A stretch of DNA of 64,000 nucleotides from positions 81,361,430 to 81,425,429 of the forward strand of contig NC_077227.1 of the NCBI RefSeq assembly GCF_027887165.1, written 5' to 3'. The position numbers and the translations under genes were made by a program. Shown piece after piece: positions 1 to 11,929 of this stretch (its first letter is position 1; every line of letters begins with the position of its first letter). Origin of the DNA: Monodelphis domestica (Eukaryota > Chordata > Mammalia > Didelphimorphia > Didelphidae). The notes under the pieces were generated by a model that saw only the letters and a list, made by a program, of their open reading frames with translations, did no database searches and had not been told where the DNA came from.

Positions 1-126
1 GAATGGGCCTTAAAGCCCTCCTAGGCACATGCTTTCTTGTTTTGTATTTTTCTTTAATTCTTAATCTTTAATAAACCTCATAAAAATATAATGCTTCTAG
101 CAGAGAAACTAATTTTAACTGCTACA
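1..126 (+). mobile_element. 3' part of an ERV LTR (same family as the LTR at 14005)
   Basis: The sequence matches the end of the LTR at 14005-14342: the run before the poly(A) signal, AATAAA at 70-75, the GCAGAGAAACTAATTT block and the terminal ..CTACA. L1 sequence resumes at 127, so this LTR sits inside an L1. Its 5' part lies outside the window, so I cannot tell a solo LTR from the 3' LTR of a longer provirus. Confidence 0.75.
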
Positions 127-691
127 ATATAAAGTGGGAGACCTGAACCTTCCTCTATCAGAACTAAATAAATCAACCCAAAAAATAAATAAGAAAGTAA
201 GAGAAGTAACTGAGATCTTAGAAAAATTAGAGTTAGTAGATATGTGGAGGAAAATAAATAGGGACAATAAGGAATACACCTTTTCATACATAGTACATTC
301 ACAAAAATTGACCATGTATTAGGACATAAAAAACATTGCAAACAAGTGCAAAAGAGCAGAAATAATAAAACCTCAGATCACAATGCAATGAAAATAATAA
401 TTAGTAAGGGTACATGGAGAGGTAAATCAAAAATTAATTGGAAATTAAACAATACGATTCTCCAAAATCGGTTAAAGAACAAATCATAGAAACAATTAAT
501 AATTTCATTGAAGAAAATGACAATGATGAGACATCCTTTCAAAATCTATGGAATGCAGTCAAAGCAATACTCAGGGAGAAATTTATATCCTTGAGTTCAT
601 ATACTAACAAATTAGGGAGGGCAGAGATCAATGAATTGGGCATGTCAATTTAAAAACTAGAAAATGAACAAATTGAAAATCCTCAGATAAA

Positions 692-2713
692 AGATTAGAT
701 TTGGATCAACATCTCACACCCTACACCAAGATAAACTCAGAATGTGTGAATGACTTGAACATAAAGAAGGAAACTATAAGTAAATTATGTGAACACAGAA
801 TAGTATACATGTCAGACCTTTGGGAAGGGAAAGATTTTAAAACCAAGCAAGACTTAGAAAGAGTCACAAAATGTAAAATAAATAATTTTGACTACATCAA
901 ATTAAAAAGGTTTTGAAGAAACAAAACCAATGTAACTAAAATCAGAAGGGAAGCAACAAATAACAAAAACCTCTGATAAAGGTTTAATTACTCAAATTTA
1001 CAAAAAGCTAAATCAATTGTACAAAAAATCAAGCCATTCTCCAATTGAGAAATGGGCAAAGGACATGAATAGGTAATTTTCAGTTAAAGAAATAAAAACT
1101 ATTAATAAGTAAAGCCTCCCGCCAGCGAGAAGCTTTATGGTAGGAAAATAGAAGAGGGATAGAAGTTTTGGATCCCTCGAAGGGCGTGAAGGAGCCAAGC
1201 TTTTGAGATATCAATAATGAGTCAGTAATCAAATATTATTAATATTTGGGAGCCGCAGCCATGCTCCGATCAATGGATGTTACTGGAAGGCTATTTTCTG
1301 CCCAGAGATCCCATTTAACACTACACTGATCAGAGGATGGTATAGCTCAGCTGGGAGAATAAATAGAGACTAATAGAATTAGAGAATGCTAGGTATTAGC
1401 ATTGGAAAAGAAAGAGAGAGAGACACCTGGCCGAAGGCCAGGCCTCAGGTAAAGATAGAGAGAAGAGAGAAAGGTGGAAGGACAGCAAACCTGTAGCTCG
1501 TCCAAGAAGAAGGAGGAGCTGAAGAAGGAGAGGGAGAAGAGAAGAAGAGGGAGAAGAGGAGGAGCTGGCCACAGCTTTCCAACTTATTGTCTACACAAAT
1601 GAACTCAATACATATTGATAAGTTGCACAATGCCTCAATACATATAGATGAATTACCTAGTGTATTGCCATTGGATAATTGCAAATCGCGACAAGGTGAA
1701 GGGTGGAGTTTTTATCCTCAGGTGAATGCCATGCTCAGAATGGCCATGTGCCCATTCACAAACCATGTCTCTTTATAATATCTATGGGCTGGACTGCTAC
1801 AATAAGTTCATGAAAAAATGTTCTAAATCTCTTATAATCAGAGAGATGCAAGTCAAAACAACTTTGAAGTATCACCTCATACCTAGCAGATTGGATAACA
1901 TGACAGCTATGGAAAGTAATGAATGCTGGACGAGATGTGCCAAAGTGTGTACATTAATTCATTGCTGGTGGAACTATGACTTGATCTAAGCATTCTGGAG
2001 GGCAATTTGGAACTATGCCCAAAGGGTGCTAAAAGACTGCCTGCCCTTTGATCCAGCCATAGCACTGCTGGGTTTATACCCCAAAGAGATAATAAGGGAA
2101 AAGACTTGTACAAGAATATTCATAGCTGCACTCTTTGTGGTAGCAAAAAAAAATTGGAAAATGAGGGGATGCCCTTCAATTGGGGAATGGGGTATATGTT
2201 GGTGATGGAATACTATTGTGCTCAAAGGAATAATAAAGAGGAGGAATTCCATGGGGATTGGAACAACCTCCAGGAAGTGATGCAGAGTGAGAGGAGCAGA
2301 ACCAGGAAAACATTGTACACAGAGACTAATACACTGTGGTACAATCGTATGTAACGGACTTCTCCATTAGTGTCAATGCAATGTCCCTAAACAATTTACA
2401 GGGATATATGAGAAAAAAACACTATCCATAGAGGACAAACTGTGGGAGTAAAAACACCAAGGAAAGGCAACTGCTTGACTACAGGGATTGAGGGGATATG
2501 ATTGAGGAGAGACTCTAAGTGAACACCCTAATGCAAATACCAACAACTTGGAAATGGGTTCGGATCAAGGACATGTGATACCCAGTGGAATCGCGCATCA
2601 GCTATGGGAGGGGTGGTGGATGTGGGGGGAGGAAAAGAAAATGATCCTTTTTTTACCAATGAATAATGTTTGAAAATGGCCAAATAAAATAATGTTTAAA
2701 AGGAAAAAAAAAG
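692..2713 (+). mobile_element. Inner 5'-truncated L1 inserted in L1-A
   Basis: It begins abruptly in the late ORF2 block (GATTTGGATCAACATCTCAC) and runs to the L1 3' UTR with an A-rich end at 2700-2713. It is flanked by a 12-bp target-site duplication TCCTCAGATAAA at 680-691 and 2714-2725. The host L1 reading resumes exactly after the second copy. The element is itself interrupted by the LTR at 1110-1801. Confidence 0.9.
1110..1801 (-). mobile_element. Solo LTR, family shared with 59105-59705
   Basis: Read on the minus strand it starts TGTAGCAGTCC and ends ..GGAGGCTTTA. It is flanked by the 5-bp duplication ATAAG (1105-1109 and 1802-1806). The L1 sequence on either side joins perfectly when it is removed, as seen in the intact copy near 5070. 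Similarity to 59105-59705 is visible along the whole length, including the AGATC/GAGCATGG and TCCAAAACTTCTATCC blocks. No internal retroviral sequence remains. Confidence 0.88.
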
Positions 2714-4000
2714 TCCTCAGATAAAGACTAAATTAGAGATCCTAAAAATAAAAGGAGAAATTAATAAAATTGAAAGTCAAAGAACTATTGATTTAATCAA
2801 TAAGACTAGAAGCTGGTACTTTGAAAAAAACAAAATAGGCAAAGTACAGGTCAGTCTAATTTAAAAAAGGAAAGAAAACCAAATTGACAGTATCCAAGAT
2901 TAAAAGGGAGACCTCACCTCTAATCAAGAGGAAATTAAGGCAATCATTAAAACTATTATGCCCAATTAAATGGCAACAAATATGGCAATCTAGGTGATAT
3001 GGATGAATACTTACAAAAATATAAAATGTCTAGACTAACAGGAAGAAATAGATTATCTAAACAACTCCATATCAGAAAAAAAATTTAACAATCCATCAAA
3101 GAACTCCCTAAGAAAAGATCCCCAGGTCCAGATGGATTTACAAATGAATTCTATCAAACATTCAAATAACAACTAATCCCAATATTATACAAACTATTTG
3201 ACAGAATAAGCAAAGAAGGCGTTCTACCAAATTCATTTTACAACACAAATACAGTACTGATCCCCAAACCAGGAAGGTCAAAAACAGAGAAAGAAAACTA
3301 TAGACCAATCTCCCTAATGAATATAGATGCAAAAATCTTAAATAGGATACTAGCAAAAAGACTCCAGCAAGTCATCATGAGGGTTATTCACTATGACCAG
3401 ATAGAATTCATACCAGGAATGCAAGAATGGTTCAATACTAGGAAAACTATCCACATAATTGACCATATTAACAAGCAAACTGACAAAAATCACGATTATC
3501 TCAATAAGTGCAGATAAAGCCTTTGATAAAATACAACACCTATTCCTATTGAAAACACTAGAAAGTATAGGAATAGAAGTCTTTCCTAAAAATAATAAAT
3601 AGTATATATCTAAAACCATCAGCAAACATCATCTGCAATGGAGATAAACTAGAAACCTTCCCAATAAGATCAGGAGTAAAACAAGGATGCCCATTATCAA
3701 CTCTATTATTTAACATTGTATTAGAAACACTAGCAGTAGCAATTAGAGAAGAAAAAGAAATTGAAGGTATTAAAATTGGCAATGAGGAGACCAAGCTATC
3801 ACTCTTTGCAGATGATATGATGGTCTACTTAAAGAATCTTAGAGAATCAACCACAAAGCTAGTCGAAATAAGCAACAACTTTAGCAAAGTTGCAGGATAC
3901 AAAATAAACCCACATAAGTCATCAGCATTTCTATATATCTCGAACCCAGTTCAGCAGCAAGAATTAGAAAGAGAAATTCCATTTAAAATCACCCTAGACA

Positions 4001-4204
4001 GGGGGCAGCTGGGTAGCTCAGTGCATTGAGAGCCAGGTCTAGAGATGGGAGGTCCTAAGTTCAAATCTGGCCTCAGACACTTCCCAGCTGTGTGACCCTG
4101 GGCAGTCACTTGACCCCCATTGCCTAGCCCTTACCACTCTTCTGCCTGGGAGCCAATACACAGTATTGACTCCAAGACGGAAGGTAAGGGTTTAAAAAAA
4201 AAAT
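4001..4204 (+). mobile_element. tRNA-derived SINE (family A), full length
   Basis: This is the first of many copies of a roughly 200-bp SINE. It opens GGGGGCAGCTGGGTAGCTCA (A-box-like), has GTTCAAATC (B-box-like), a CCCAGCTGTGTGACCCTGGGC core and the 3' end GGAAGGTAAGGGTTT plus A-tail. The 12-bp TSD TCACCCTAGACA is at 3989-4000 and 4205-4216, inside L1-A. The family resembles the marsupial tRNA/CORE-type SINEs; I do not assign a library name. Confidence 0.92.
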
Positions 4205-5977
4205 TCACCCTAGACAATATAAATAGTTAGGAATCTATCTGCTGAGACAAACACAGGAACTATATGAACACAACTACAAAACACTCTCCACACAGTTAAA
4301 ACTAGATCTAAACAATTGGAAAAACATTGATTGCTCATTGGTAGGATGAGATGACATAATAAAAATGACAATCCTGCCCAAATTAATTTACTTATTTAAT
4401 GCCATGCCCATTGAACTACCCCAAAACTTTTTTACTAAATTAGAAAAAAACATAAAGTTAATTTGGAAGAACAAAAGATCAAGGATATCCAGGGAAATTA
4501 TGAAAAAAAAATGCAAAGGAAGGAGGACTTGCAGTCCCAGATCTCAAACTATACTATAAAGCAGTGGTCATCAAAAAAATTTGGTACTGGCTAAAAGACA
4601 CAAAAGAGGATCAGTAGAATAGACTTGGGGTAAATGACCTCAGCAAGACAGTCTATGATAAGCCCAAAGATCCCAGTTTTAGGGACCAAAACCGGCTATT
4701 TGATAAAAACTGCTGGGAAAATTAGAAGACAGTATGGGGAAGATTAGGTTTGGATCAACATCTCACACCCTACACCAAGATAAACTCAGAATGTGTGAAT
4801 GACCTGAATATAAAGAAGGAAACAAAATTTGATTACATCAAATTAAATTAAAAAGTTTTTGTAGAAACAAAACTAATGCATCCAAAATTAGAAGGGAAGC
4901 AACAAATTGGGAAACAATCTTCATTACAAAAACCTCTGACAAAGGTCTAATTACTCAAATTTATAAAGAGCTAATCCAATTGTACAAAAAAATCAAGCCA
5001 TTCTCCAATTGATAAATGGGCAAGGGACATGAATAGGCAATTTTCAGTTAAAGAAATCAAAACTATTAATAAGCACATGAAAAAAGTGTTCTAAATCTCT
5101 TATAATCAGAGAGATGCAAATCAAAACAACTTTGAGGTATCACCTTACACCTAGCAGATTGGCTAACATGACAGCTATGGAAAGTAATGAATGCTGGAGG
5201 GGATGTGGTAAAGTCGGGACATTAATTCATTGCTAGTGGAGTTGTCTGGAGGGCAATTTGGAACTATACCCAAAGGGCATTAAAAAAACTATCTGCCCTT
5301 TGACCCAGCCATAGCACTGCTGGGTTTGTACCCCAAAGAGATAATAAGGAAAAAGACTTGTACAAAAATATTAATAGCTGCGCTCTTTGTGGTGGCAAAA
5401 AATTGGAAAATGAGGGGATGCCCTTCAATTGGGGAATAGCTGAACAAACTGTGGTATATGTTGGTGATGGAATACTATTGTGCTCAAAGGAATAATAAAG
5501 AGGAGGAATTTCATGGGGACTGGAACAACCTCCAGGAAGTGATGCAGAGTGAGAGGAGCAGAACCAGGAGAACATTGTACACAGAGACTGATACACTGTG
5601 GTACAATTGAATGTAATGGACTTCTCCATTAGTGGCAATGCAGTGATCCTAAACAACTTGGAGGAATCTACGAGAAAAACCACTGTCCACATTCAGAGGA
5701 AACACTGTGGGATTAAAACACCGAAGAAAAACAACTGCTTGAATACATGGGTCGAAGGGATACGGTTGGGGATGTAGACTCTAAAGGAACATCCTAGTGC
5801 AAACATCAGTAACATGTAAATAGGTTCTGATCAAGGACACAAGTAATACCCAATAAAATTACACGTCAGCTACGGGATGGGTAGGTGGAGGGGAGGGTGG
5901 GAAATACTGTGATTATTGTAACCAAGGAATAATGTTCTAAACTGACTAAATAATTCAAATGGAAAAAAAAATAAAGG

Positions 5978-6724
5978 GTGCATAACTCACAGTGTGGCAC
6001 ATAGCTGAGGCCACTCTCCTCCCCTCTCCAAAGGTACCTCTTACCACCACCACCCCTCTACCCATCAGCTCAACCTCCCCTGTCTGGGGTAAGGAGGACT
6101 GAGGGAAGGGGGAATGTCACTCAAGGGGGGAGGCAGGCACAGCACTATCTGGAGGGTGGGGTGGTGGTAGGGCCTGGCACTGTCTCTAAACAGTTAGCAT
6201 CACTGCCCTAGAGCAGAGAGCCACTAAAGGTGTTTTGCTTTGTTTTTAAAGAAAGAACAAGGTCAGACCTGCATCTCAAGAAGACAGATTATTTTACAGA
6301 AAACTGTTTGGAAAGGGAGAAAACTGGAGGCAGGAAGGTTATTACTATAACATGAGTGAGAGAGAATAAGGACCTACATTAGGATGGTGGCCTATATAAG
6401 CAGAAAAAAGGGGAAAGATATAAACAATGTTATAGAGGTAAAAACAGGATTTTATGATGATGAGGGAATTAAGGAAAGAAAAGAATCAAAGCTTATTTGT
6501 GGGGTGCAAACTTAGGGTTAACTAGGAGGTCCTGGTGATTCCCTCAACAAAAGTAGGTAATTTTGGAGGGAGGGTCAGTTTAGAAGAAGAGGATGAGATC
6601 TAGCTTGGGCATGCTGAGAATCATAAAAAAATGTATGTTGTTATTATCATTAGTGTACAGATCATATGCAGTAATAAGTTAATTTGTATAGTACACTAGA
6701 CAGACCACATCTATAATACTACTT
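5978..6724. other. No gene seen; possible hAT remnant at the left edge
   Basis: The stretch to about 6215 is CT/GGG-rich and ends with AGCATCACTGCCCTAG, which recalls the end of the hAT element at 13147-13954, but no matching left end or TSD is visible. The rest looks like old, anonymous DNA. I see no exon. Confidence 0.35.
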
Positions 6725-6867
6725 TCTAGTTTGTATTGTTAAAATTTTTATGGTTGGGCTGAGCATTAGATTGGTGGTCACCCAAAAATGAATTACTAAA
6801 ATTACTAAAGTAAATGGAATTGCTGGTAGTTTATTTTTACAATAGAAATAGAGGAAAGATATTAAGG

Positions 6868-7045
6868 AAGAGAGAGACAGAGAGATAGAGAGAGAGAGAC
6901 AGACAGACAGACAGAGAGAGAGAGAGAGACAGACAGAGAGAGACAGTGAGAGACAGAGAGAGACAGAGAGAGAAAAAGACAGAGACAGAGACAAACAAAG
7001 ACAAAGACAGAGAGAGAGAGAGGAAGAGGAGGAGGAGGAGGAGAG
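6868..7045 (+). repeat. (GA/CAGA)n microsatellite
   Basis: Long purine-rich array of AGAG and ACAGACAG units ending in GGA repeats, inside the antisense LTR. It generates long Ser/Leu-rich spurious ORFs on the minus strand. Confidence 0.95.
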
Positions 7046-7380
7046 AAAGCCCTGGTTTCCACTTAGCCAGGTAGAAATTCTCAGGCCCCAGCCAGGGGAA
7101 AGGAGTCTCAAGACAAAGGGCTTTCTCAGAGGTTCACACCTCCAGAAAGGCAAGGAAACTAAGTCAGCCTTTCCCTTTCCACAGTGACTGTCTAAAAGGA
7201 AAGCAGTCTGAGGTCTCCTGCACGAACTCCTCCAGGGGTCCAGTTCCACAGCCAAGTGAATCTTCACTCCAAGTCTGAGTGTCTGTCTTCCAGTCTCTAC
7301 TCAAGTGTCTCTCTTTGCTCCAACTCTGAGTGACTGAATGATCTTGATCTATCCATATTTCTTATGTACCTCTCTTTCCT

Positions 7381-7447
7381 CTATTTAAAGACATTTTTCT
7401 CTTGTGTCATCTCCCCTAAATTTTACGTCTACCAATCACAGCAGACG
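7381..7447 (-). promoter_or_regulatory. LTR U3 promoter core (CCAAT and TATA-like)
   Basis: On the minus strand GTGATTGGTAGACGTAAAAT precedes a TTTAAATAG box by about 45 bp. Nearly the same block occurs at 40931-40999 and 43704-43770, in two other LTRs. ATTGG is a CCAAT box in inverse orientation. Confidence 0.55.
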
Positions 7448-7489
7448 CTCCTGTTCTGTACTACCCACTCAATGTATAAAATGGGTCTT

Positions 7490-7578
7490 CACACCTTTTG
7501 TAGTTAGTTAACACCTTTTTGTGGTTAGTTAACATATTTTTTTTTAGTTAGTTGATATCTTTTTGTAATTAAAATGGG
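7490..7578 (-). repeat. 20-21-bp tandem repeats in LTR U3
   Basis: About four degenerate units of the form ACACCTTTTTGTGGTTAGTTA. The complement (CAAAAAGGTGTTAAGTAAC) recurs in the LTR at about 40773-40870. Position upstream of the CCAAT/TATA core suggests a variable enhancer-type array. Confidence 0.75.
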
Positions 7579-7719
7579 TAGATCTATACTGAGTTAACAC
7601 TTTTGGGAATTAAAATCTAAAAATAGACAGGGGATTACAATTTAATCTTCCCAATAAAGGAAGAGCTAAGTACCTTCATTGTTACAATCAGGGGAGAGCC
7701 AAATCCAATTTTCACCACA

Positions 7720-8789
7720 TGTCTTTTTAAAAGGCTACTGTGGCATCTATAAACCATAAAAACTGTCAAAATAATTGAATGTGCTTAGCCTAGAGAAAAA
7801 AAAAGTACTCATAGAAGAACATATTTGGGATATAAATGCTTAGTTATATCAAGGCACAATAATTTTACATTTCATCTAGATAGAAGAGGAATACTAGGCT
7901 AGGGCAGAGCAGGTTTAACCTGAGTGAAAAAGTGGACAAGAGCTACAGGAGAAGAGTCTCCAAGTCACTGTGCACTTATGTATTAGGCAACAGAAAGTAA
8001 TATAGTTGTTGGAGTGCCTATCACCAGTCCTGCTTCTGGTTCAGCCTGAAAAACTACCATAATTGGAGAAGATTTCAGAGCCAATCAACTGATAGTGAAC
8101 ATGCAGCTGAACTAACAAGGCATCCTAAGAAAAAGACAGGAGGCATTATGCATCAGATGGGTCAAACCACTTTGACCATCACCTTTCTTCAAAAGCCCTG
8201 GTACAGATTTCACCCAGGGAACAGCAGAACCCTGTTCCTCCCCAACAGCCTTGCTTTCAGCTCAGCCCCAATGCTTGCCATCCCCACCACTGACCCACTG
8301 ACAATTGTCCATTGACAGGGAAGCCCAAGAACTCAGGCAGTAGCAACACACCCAGACAACTAGCCCTGCACCCAAATTATGCCATTACAGTCTAGCAGTC
8401 AAAACTACTAAAGACCTAGAGGAGGAAAGTTCTGTCCACCAAAGTCCTTGGCGCTTTCAAATGGATCAGCTTCAGAAAGTCTATGGTCTTATTAATGAAA
8501 ATGGCCGTAAGGAAAGGGCATCAATTATTACTCGCCTTGCCACTGCATCCAAAGTACCCAGTGGGCCTTTCCATCTGCCTTGCAACTGCAGTCCCCTTTT
8601 TGTTTTCTCCTCCAATTATAATGTGAGGACCCTGAGAGCAAGGCCAGACTTGCATTTTGCATTTCTAATTATAATTCCAACACTTAACAAAATGATTTGC
8701 ACACAGTAAAGCAGGACTTAATATATACTTTTTTTTCATTCCTTCATCTGGACCAATATTATTTATTTATTAAGCACTACTTTGTGCTC
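7720..8789. other. No gene or clear repeat recognised
   Basis: Intronic DNA of ordinary composition. An 82-codon ORF at 8461-8709 has no recognisable family and no supporting signals. Confidence 0.5.
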
Positions 8790-8960
8790 AAGAGAAATAG
8801 CATGACATAGTGAATAGAAGACTGGTTTCAAAGTTAGCAAGACATAGGCTCAAATCCCTCCTCTGATACATCCTGTGTGTGACTGGAGCATATGTCCCAG
8901 TCATTAGGCAACTCTCTAAAACTAAATTTCAGAAAAGGTACTGGCCTGAATTGGCAAACA
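8790..8960 (+). mobile_element. Old CORE-SINE/MIR-like copy
   Basis: ATAGCATGACATAGTGAATAGAAGACTGG, then a CTCAAATCC B-box-like block and a TGTGTGACT core, follow the SINE order but are heavily diverged. Confidence 0.55.
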
Positions 8961-9594
8961 AAGCTTCCTCACCTAGAATTCCCTATATCAATGAAGATAT
9001 AACCTGAAAAGAATTCCCTATACCAATAAAAGTATAGCCTGGAAACTTATGTACCAGCTATTGTGTTAGGCTAGAAATAAAAACAAAAACAAACAACTGA
9101 AGAGACCTGGCCTCAAGGAGTTTACATTTTGTCATTGCAGACCATATATATACATATGTATATGTATAAATAATACATATGTAATGTAATAAATAAAATG
9201 TATATAATATAAATACAAGGAAATGGCAGGGGGAGGGGGGAGGAGAAAACACTAACATATGGAAGAGGATCTGGAAAGGAAAAACCTCCCAAAGAAGGAA
9301 ACTAGAGAGAGTCCAACAGGCAGAAGATAAGAAAGTGTATAGTAGAACAGGAAGCCTGTGCAAAGGCAGAGATGGGAGATGCAATTATCTTCCTGTGGGG
9401 AACAGCATGAACATGATTTGGCAGAATCAAAAAAAGAATGGAAGGAAAGGATGTCATCTAGGAAAAGGGTATGAGAAAGAAAGGACAAGAGTGGAACATG
9501 ATGAGCAGATATCAATGCACTGCCCCTGTATCAGTGGCAGAAACAGATTAGTTGGATCAACTCACATGGTTTCTTAAGAGGCTTTGAGGAATGG
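8961..9594. other. Anonymous intronic DNA with AT-rich stretch
   Basis: About 9035-9140 (GAAGAGACCTGGCCTCAAGGAG..) looks like the 3' end of an old L2-type LINE. 9145-9215 is a degenerate ATGTATAT run. No exon is seen. Confidence 0.4.
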
Positions 9595-9750
9595 CATAGC
9601 GAAAAGAAAACTGTACTTTAAAGCAGATGGTCTGTGTTCAAATTCCAGCTCTGCTAATCAGTCCATTAACTGTGTGAACTTAAGCAAGTCATAGGTAATC
9701 TTTCTGAACCTCAATTTCATCTATAACATGCTTATAATTTCTGAACTTTC
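9595..9750 (+). mobile_element. CORE-SINE/MIR-like copy
   Basis: Ordered blocks: GTTCAAATTCCAGCTCTGC, TGTGTGAACTTAAGCAAGTCA, then CTCAATTTCATCTATAA. Diverged, no TSD recognised. Confidence 0.6.
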
Positions 9751-10499
9751 CACTCTACAGAAAAATCTTACATTAGCTATGATGAGTATTCAGCTAGCCA
9801 AAGCAATTGCAAAGAAAAAACTAATTCGATTTTTTTAATGTTACTTTCCAAATGTGTAAAATATTCAAGAGGAAAAGTACATGGCACCTTTAAAGAAAAT
9901 TTGTGTCAGCACACCAAGTTTTAAAAATTACTAGGAGTTGAAGATCTCAATTAAAGTGTAAACTTTAGCATTTTATGCAAATTGCCTCACACAAACTCAG
10001 AGTAAAGGAATGAAGTGACTAACAGCAAAGTTGCTAGGTGACCTTTTCTTGATTTGGGGGCCTGAGGAAGGTCTGAAGAAAAAGAGTAACTCATTTCTTC
10101 AAAAAGTCCATCCATTCTGCACTGGTCCCTAATGTAAGAGTAAATGAGAAAGGATAAAATGGAAACTCAGAACTCCAGTCACAAGTTGAATAAGTATTGT
10201 TCAATGAACAATGTTATTCCTTTAAGCACTAGATAAAGAACGATTCTGCAGCAGGAGGCAAATTAATATTGAGAAATAATAAATTGGGAGATAAGGGTTC
10301 TGATGCCAATCTGAAGCCATAGATGAAATAGCAAGAAATCAAGTTTTTAAACACTAAAGCTTCTTCAAAAGTTAAAAGAAATAGATTTAAGAAGGAGAAA
10401 TTATCAATCTCTAATCAGTAGAGTATATGCTTTACTGTTACTACTAGTGGGGATAATTTTGCAATGATTCCTCACCAGACTGAGATGAGTCCCCTAAAC
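9751..10499. other. No gene or clear repeat recognised
   Basis: AT-rich intronic DNA with no long ORF and no terminal repeats that I can identify. Confidence 0.5.
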
Positions 10500-10980
10500 T
10501 CTAGAGCACCACCTTCACAAGGATGCCAGATTAATCTTTCTTATGCATAGATCTTGTCATGTCATTCATCTGCTCAAAATCCTTCAATAGCTCCTCATGG
10601 TCTACTTATTAAAGTTCAAGGCATCTGAGCATGAGCTTTCACAATCCAATACCACCCTTCTTTTCCAGCCTGCTCTTCAACTTTTCTGTTCCATAGACTC
10701 CACTCCAATAAAAGCAGATCACACAAATACATGGGAGATATTACTTTGCTAATGATGGTGTTTATGTTTCCCACCATCTTCCTATTTCTTTAAGTTCATT
10801 TCAATGTCATCTCTTCCATAAGGCCTTTCTGAATCTCTCCAACATTAAGATCAAAAGTTTATAAACATAGATGGATATATAAGATACATTTACAAACATA
10901 CACTAAAAACCTATTCTGATGCCTTATTATTGCCTACTGAATCAGAATACAAGCTCTGACAGGTCTTATACCAATCTGGA
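10500..10980 (+). mobile_element. Old CR1/L3-type LINE 3' fragment
   Basis: GATCTTGTCATGTCATTCATCTGCTCAAAATCCTTCAATAGCTCC.. through TCTTCCATAAGGCCTTTCTGAAT resembles the typical 3' end of L3/CR1 in mammals; related fragments lie at 49040-49480 and 51810-52110. Diverged, some insertions. Confidence 0.5.
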
Positions 10981-11279
10981 AAAGATTCAAGCACAATCAG
11001 TCTATGAACCAACCTAACTAAATTGCCAAGAAACTCATCACCAGAAGGTTAGCCACCATATATTTTAGCTACATTAAATTCTCCACTAAGGAGCAGAAGA
11101 GTTATTATTCAAATAGCTAAAGAGACTATCTATACCAAAGATCAAATATACTTTTGTTCTGCTTCATTTAAGTGGAAAAGATATATCCCTCTATTAGACA
11201 GTGGGCTCCATGGGGGCAAAGACTCTGATCTCTGAATGTGTCCTAGCTCCAGATTAATGATAATAATAGAAGTAAGCTC

Positions 11280-11400
11280 GTGTTTACACAGCACTTAAAA
11301 GAAATACAAGCCTCGCAACTACATAAGATAGGATAGTGCAAGTATTGTTATCCTCATTTTATAAATGAGGTCCCTAAGGCTAAATAGTAAAGAGGCTGGC
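11280..11400 (-). mobile_element. MIR fragment
   Basis: GTTTACACAGCACTT, then CCTCATTTTATAAATGAGG, matches the complement-oriented MIR pattern. No boundaries. Confidence 0.5.
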
Positions 11401-11929
11401 ACCAGCCTCTAGCTGACAGCTCCTCTTGTGGTAATTTGTCTACCACACAGCACAATTCACATTCACTGTGAACCTCAGAAATTGGAATTAATCAAAATCC
11501 TATGTTCTGTTAATTCACCTCCATGATCCCACTAAATCAGTTTTCATACTATATGTAAAGCCACTGGCCATAAAATGTACAAAAAAGCAAAGGAAATCAA
11601 TTATATTGAAAGTCAGTTGTGAAATATTAGAACCAAAATCATGTTAAATCCCCCAACATTAAATCTTCTGCCTTCTTCATTAAAGCAAACCCAGGAAAAT
11701 TCTTAGACTACTAGAAAGCCCACACACACTTCCTGTTCACCAAGAGTTTTCAAAATATTTTCTTATCTCCTCAAACCTTCCATGGATCTCCCTCCCCAAA
11801 CCTGTTCAATTTAGAATCTTGCTTCATATTTCACTACCTAAATTGAAGCTGAGAGTTCCCTCTTCTCTCCTCCTTAACTCAATCATTCAGATACCTTCTC
11901 CTTCTAGCATCTCACATGAAGAGGTAAGC
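11401..11929. other. No gene or clear repeat recognised
   Basis: Intronic DNA; the 63-codon ORF at 11819-12010 runs into the SINE that follows and is not convincing. Confidence 0.5.

Larger units (their letters stand above)
127..5977 (+). mobile_element. Outer L1 retrotransposon (L1-A), ORF2 to 3' end, broken into pieces
   Basis: Conserved ORF2 blocks run in order: endonuclease-domain sequence at 127-691; the pre-RT and RT region at 2714-4000, with '[13 protein letters not shown]' near 3307-3345 and the catalytic FADDMMVYL near 3806-3832; the C-terminal part after 4205; then the 3' UTR and an A-rich tail near 5961-5977. Three later insertions split it: an inner L1 (692-2713), an LTR inside that (1110-1801) and a SINE (4001-4204). 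Many stops and frameshifts make it dead. The antisense ORFs in this stretch, including one of 142 codons at 5264-5692, are by-products. Confidence 0.93.
6725..7719 (-). mobile_element. ERV LTR with start of leader, antisense
   Basis: On the minus strand the LTR begins TGTGGTGAAAATTGG at 7719. It carries 20-21-bp repeats (7490-7578), then a CCAAT/TATA promoter core (7447-7381), and a poly(A)-type AATAAA near 6831-6836. It runs into TGGGTGACCACC near 6775-6786, a leader/primer-site-like motif also seen after the LTR at 43310-44178. The right partner LTR is absent. A GA-rich microsatellite has expanded inside it. Exact 3' LTR end is uncertain. Confidence 0.65.

Noticed and set aside
4001..4204. 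A tRNA gene, suggested by A- and B-box-like sequences
   Set aside because: It is a SINE with a tRNA-like head, an A-tail and a TSD; the same unit recurs about ten times, and no cloverleaf was recognised.
5264..5692. 142-codon minus-strand ORF, also similar ones at 26558-26924, 39029-39308 and 63638-63961
   Set aside because: All are the antisense of the L1 3' region; the same ORF appears wherever that L1 block occurs.
6719..7267. 182-codon minus-strand ORF rich in Ser/Leu
   Set aside because: It is produced by the GA-type microsatellite inside an LTR and has no domain.
7490..7578. CRISPR-like array of 20-bp units
   Set aside because: Units are directly adjacent without spacers, and lie in an LTR of a vertebrate genome.
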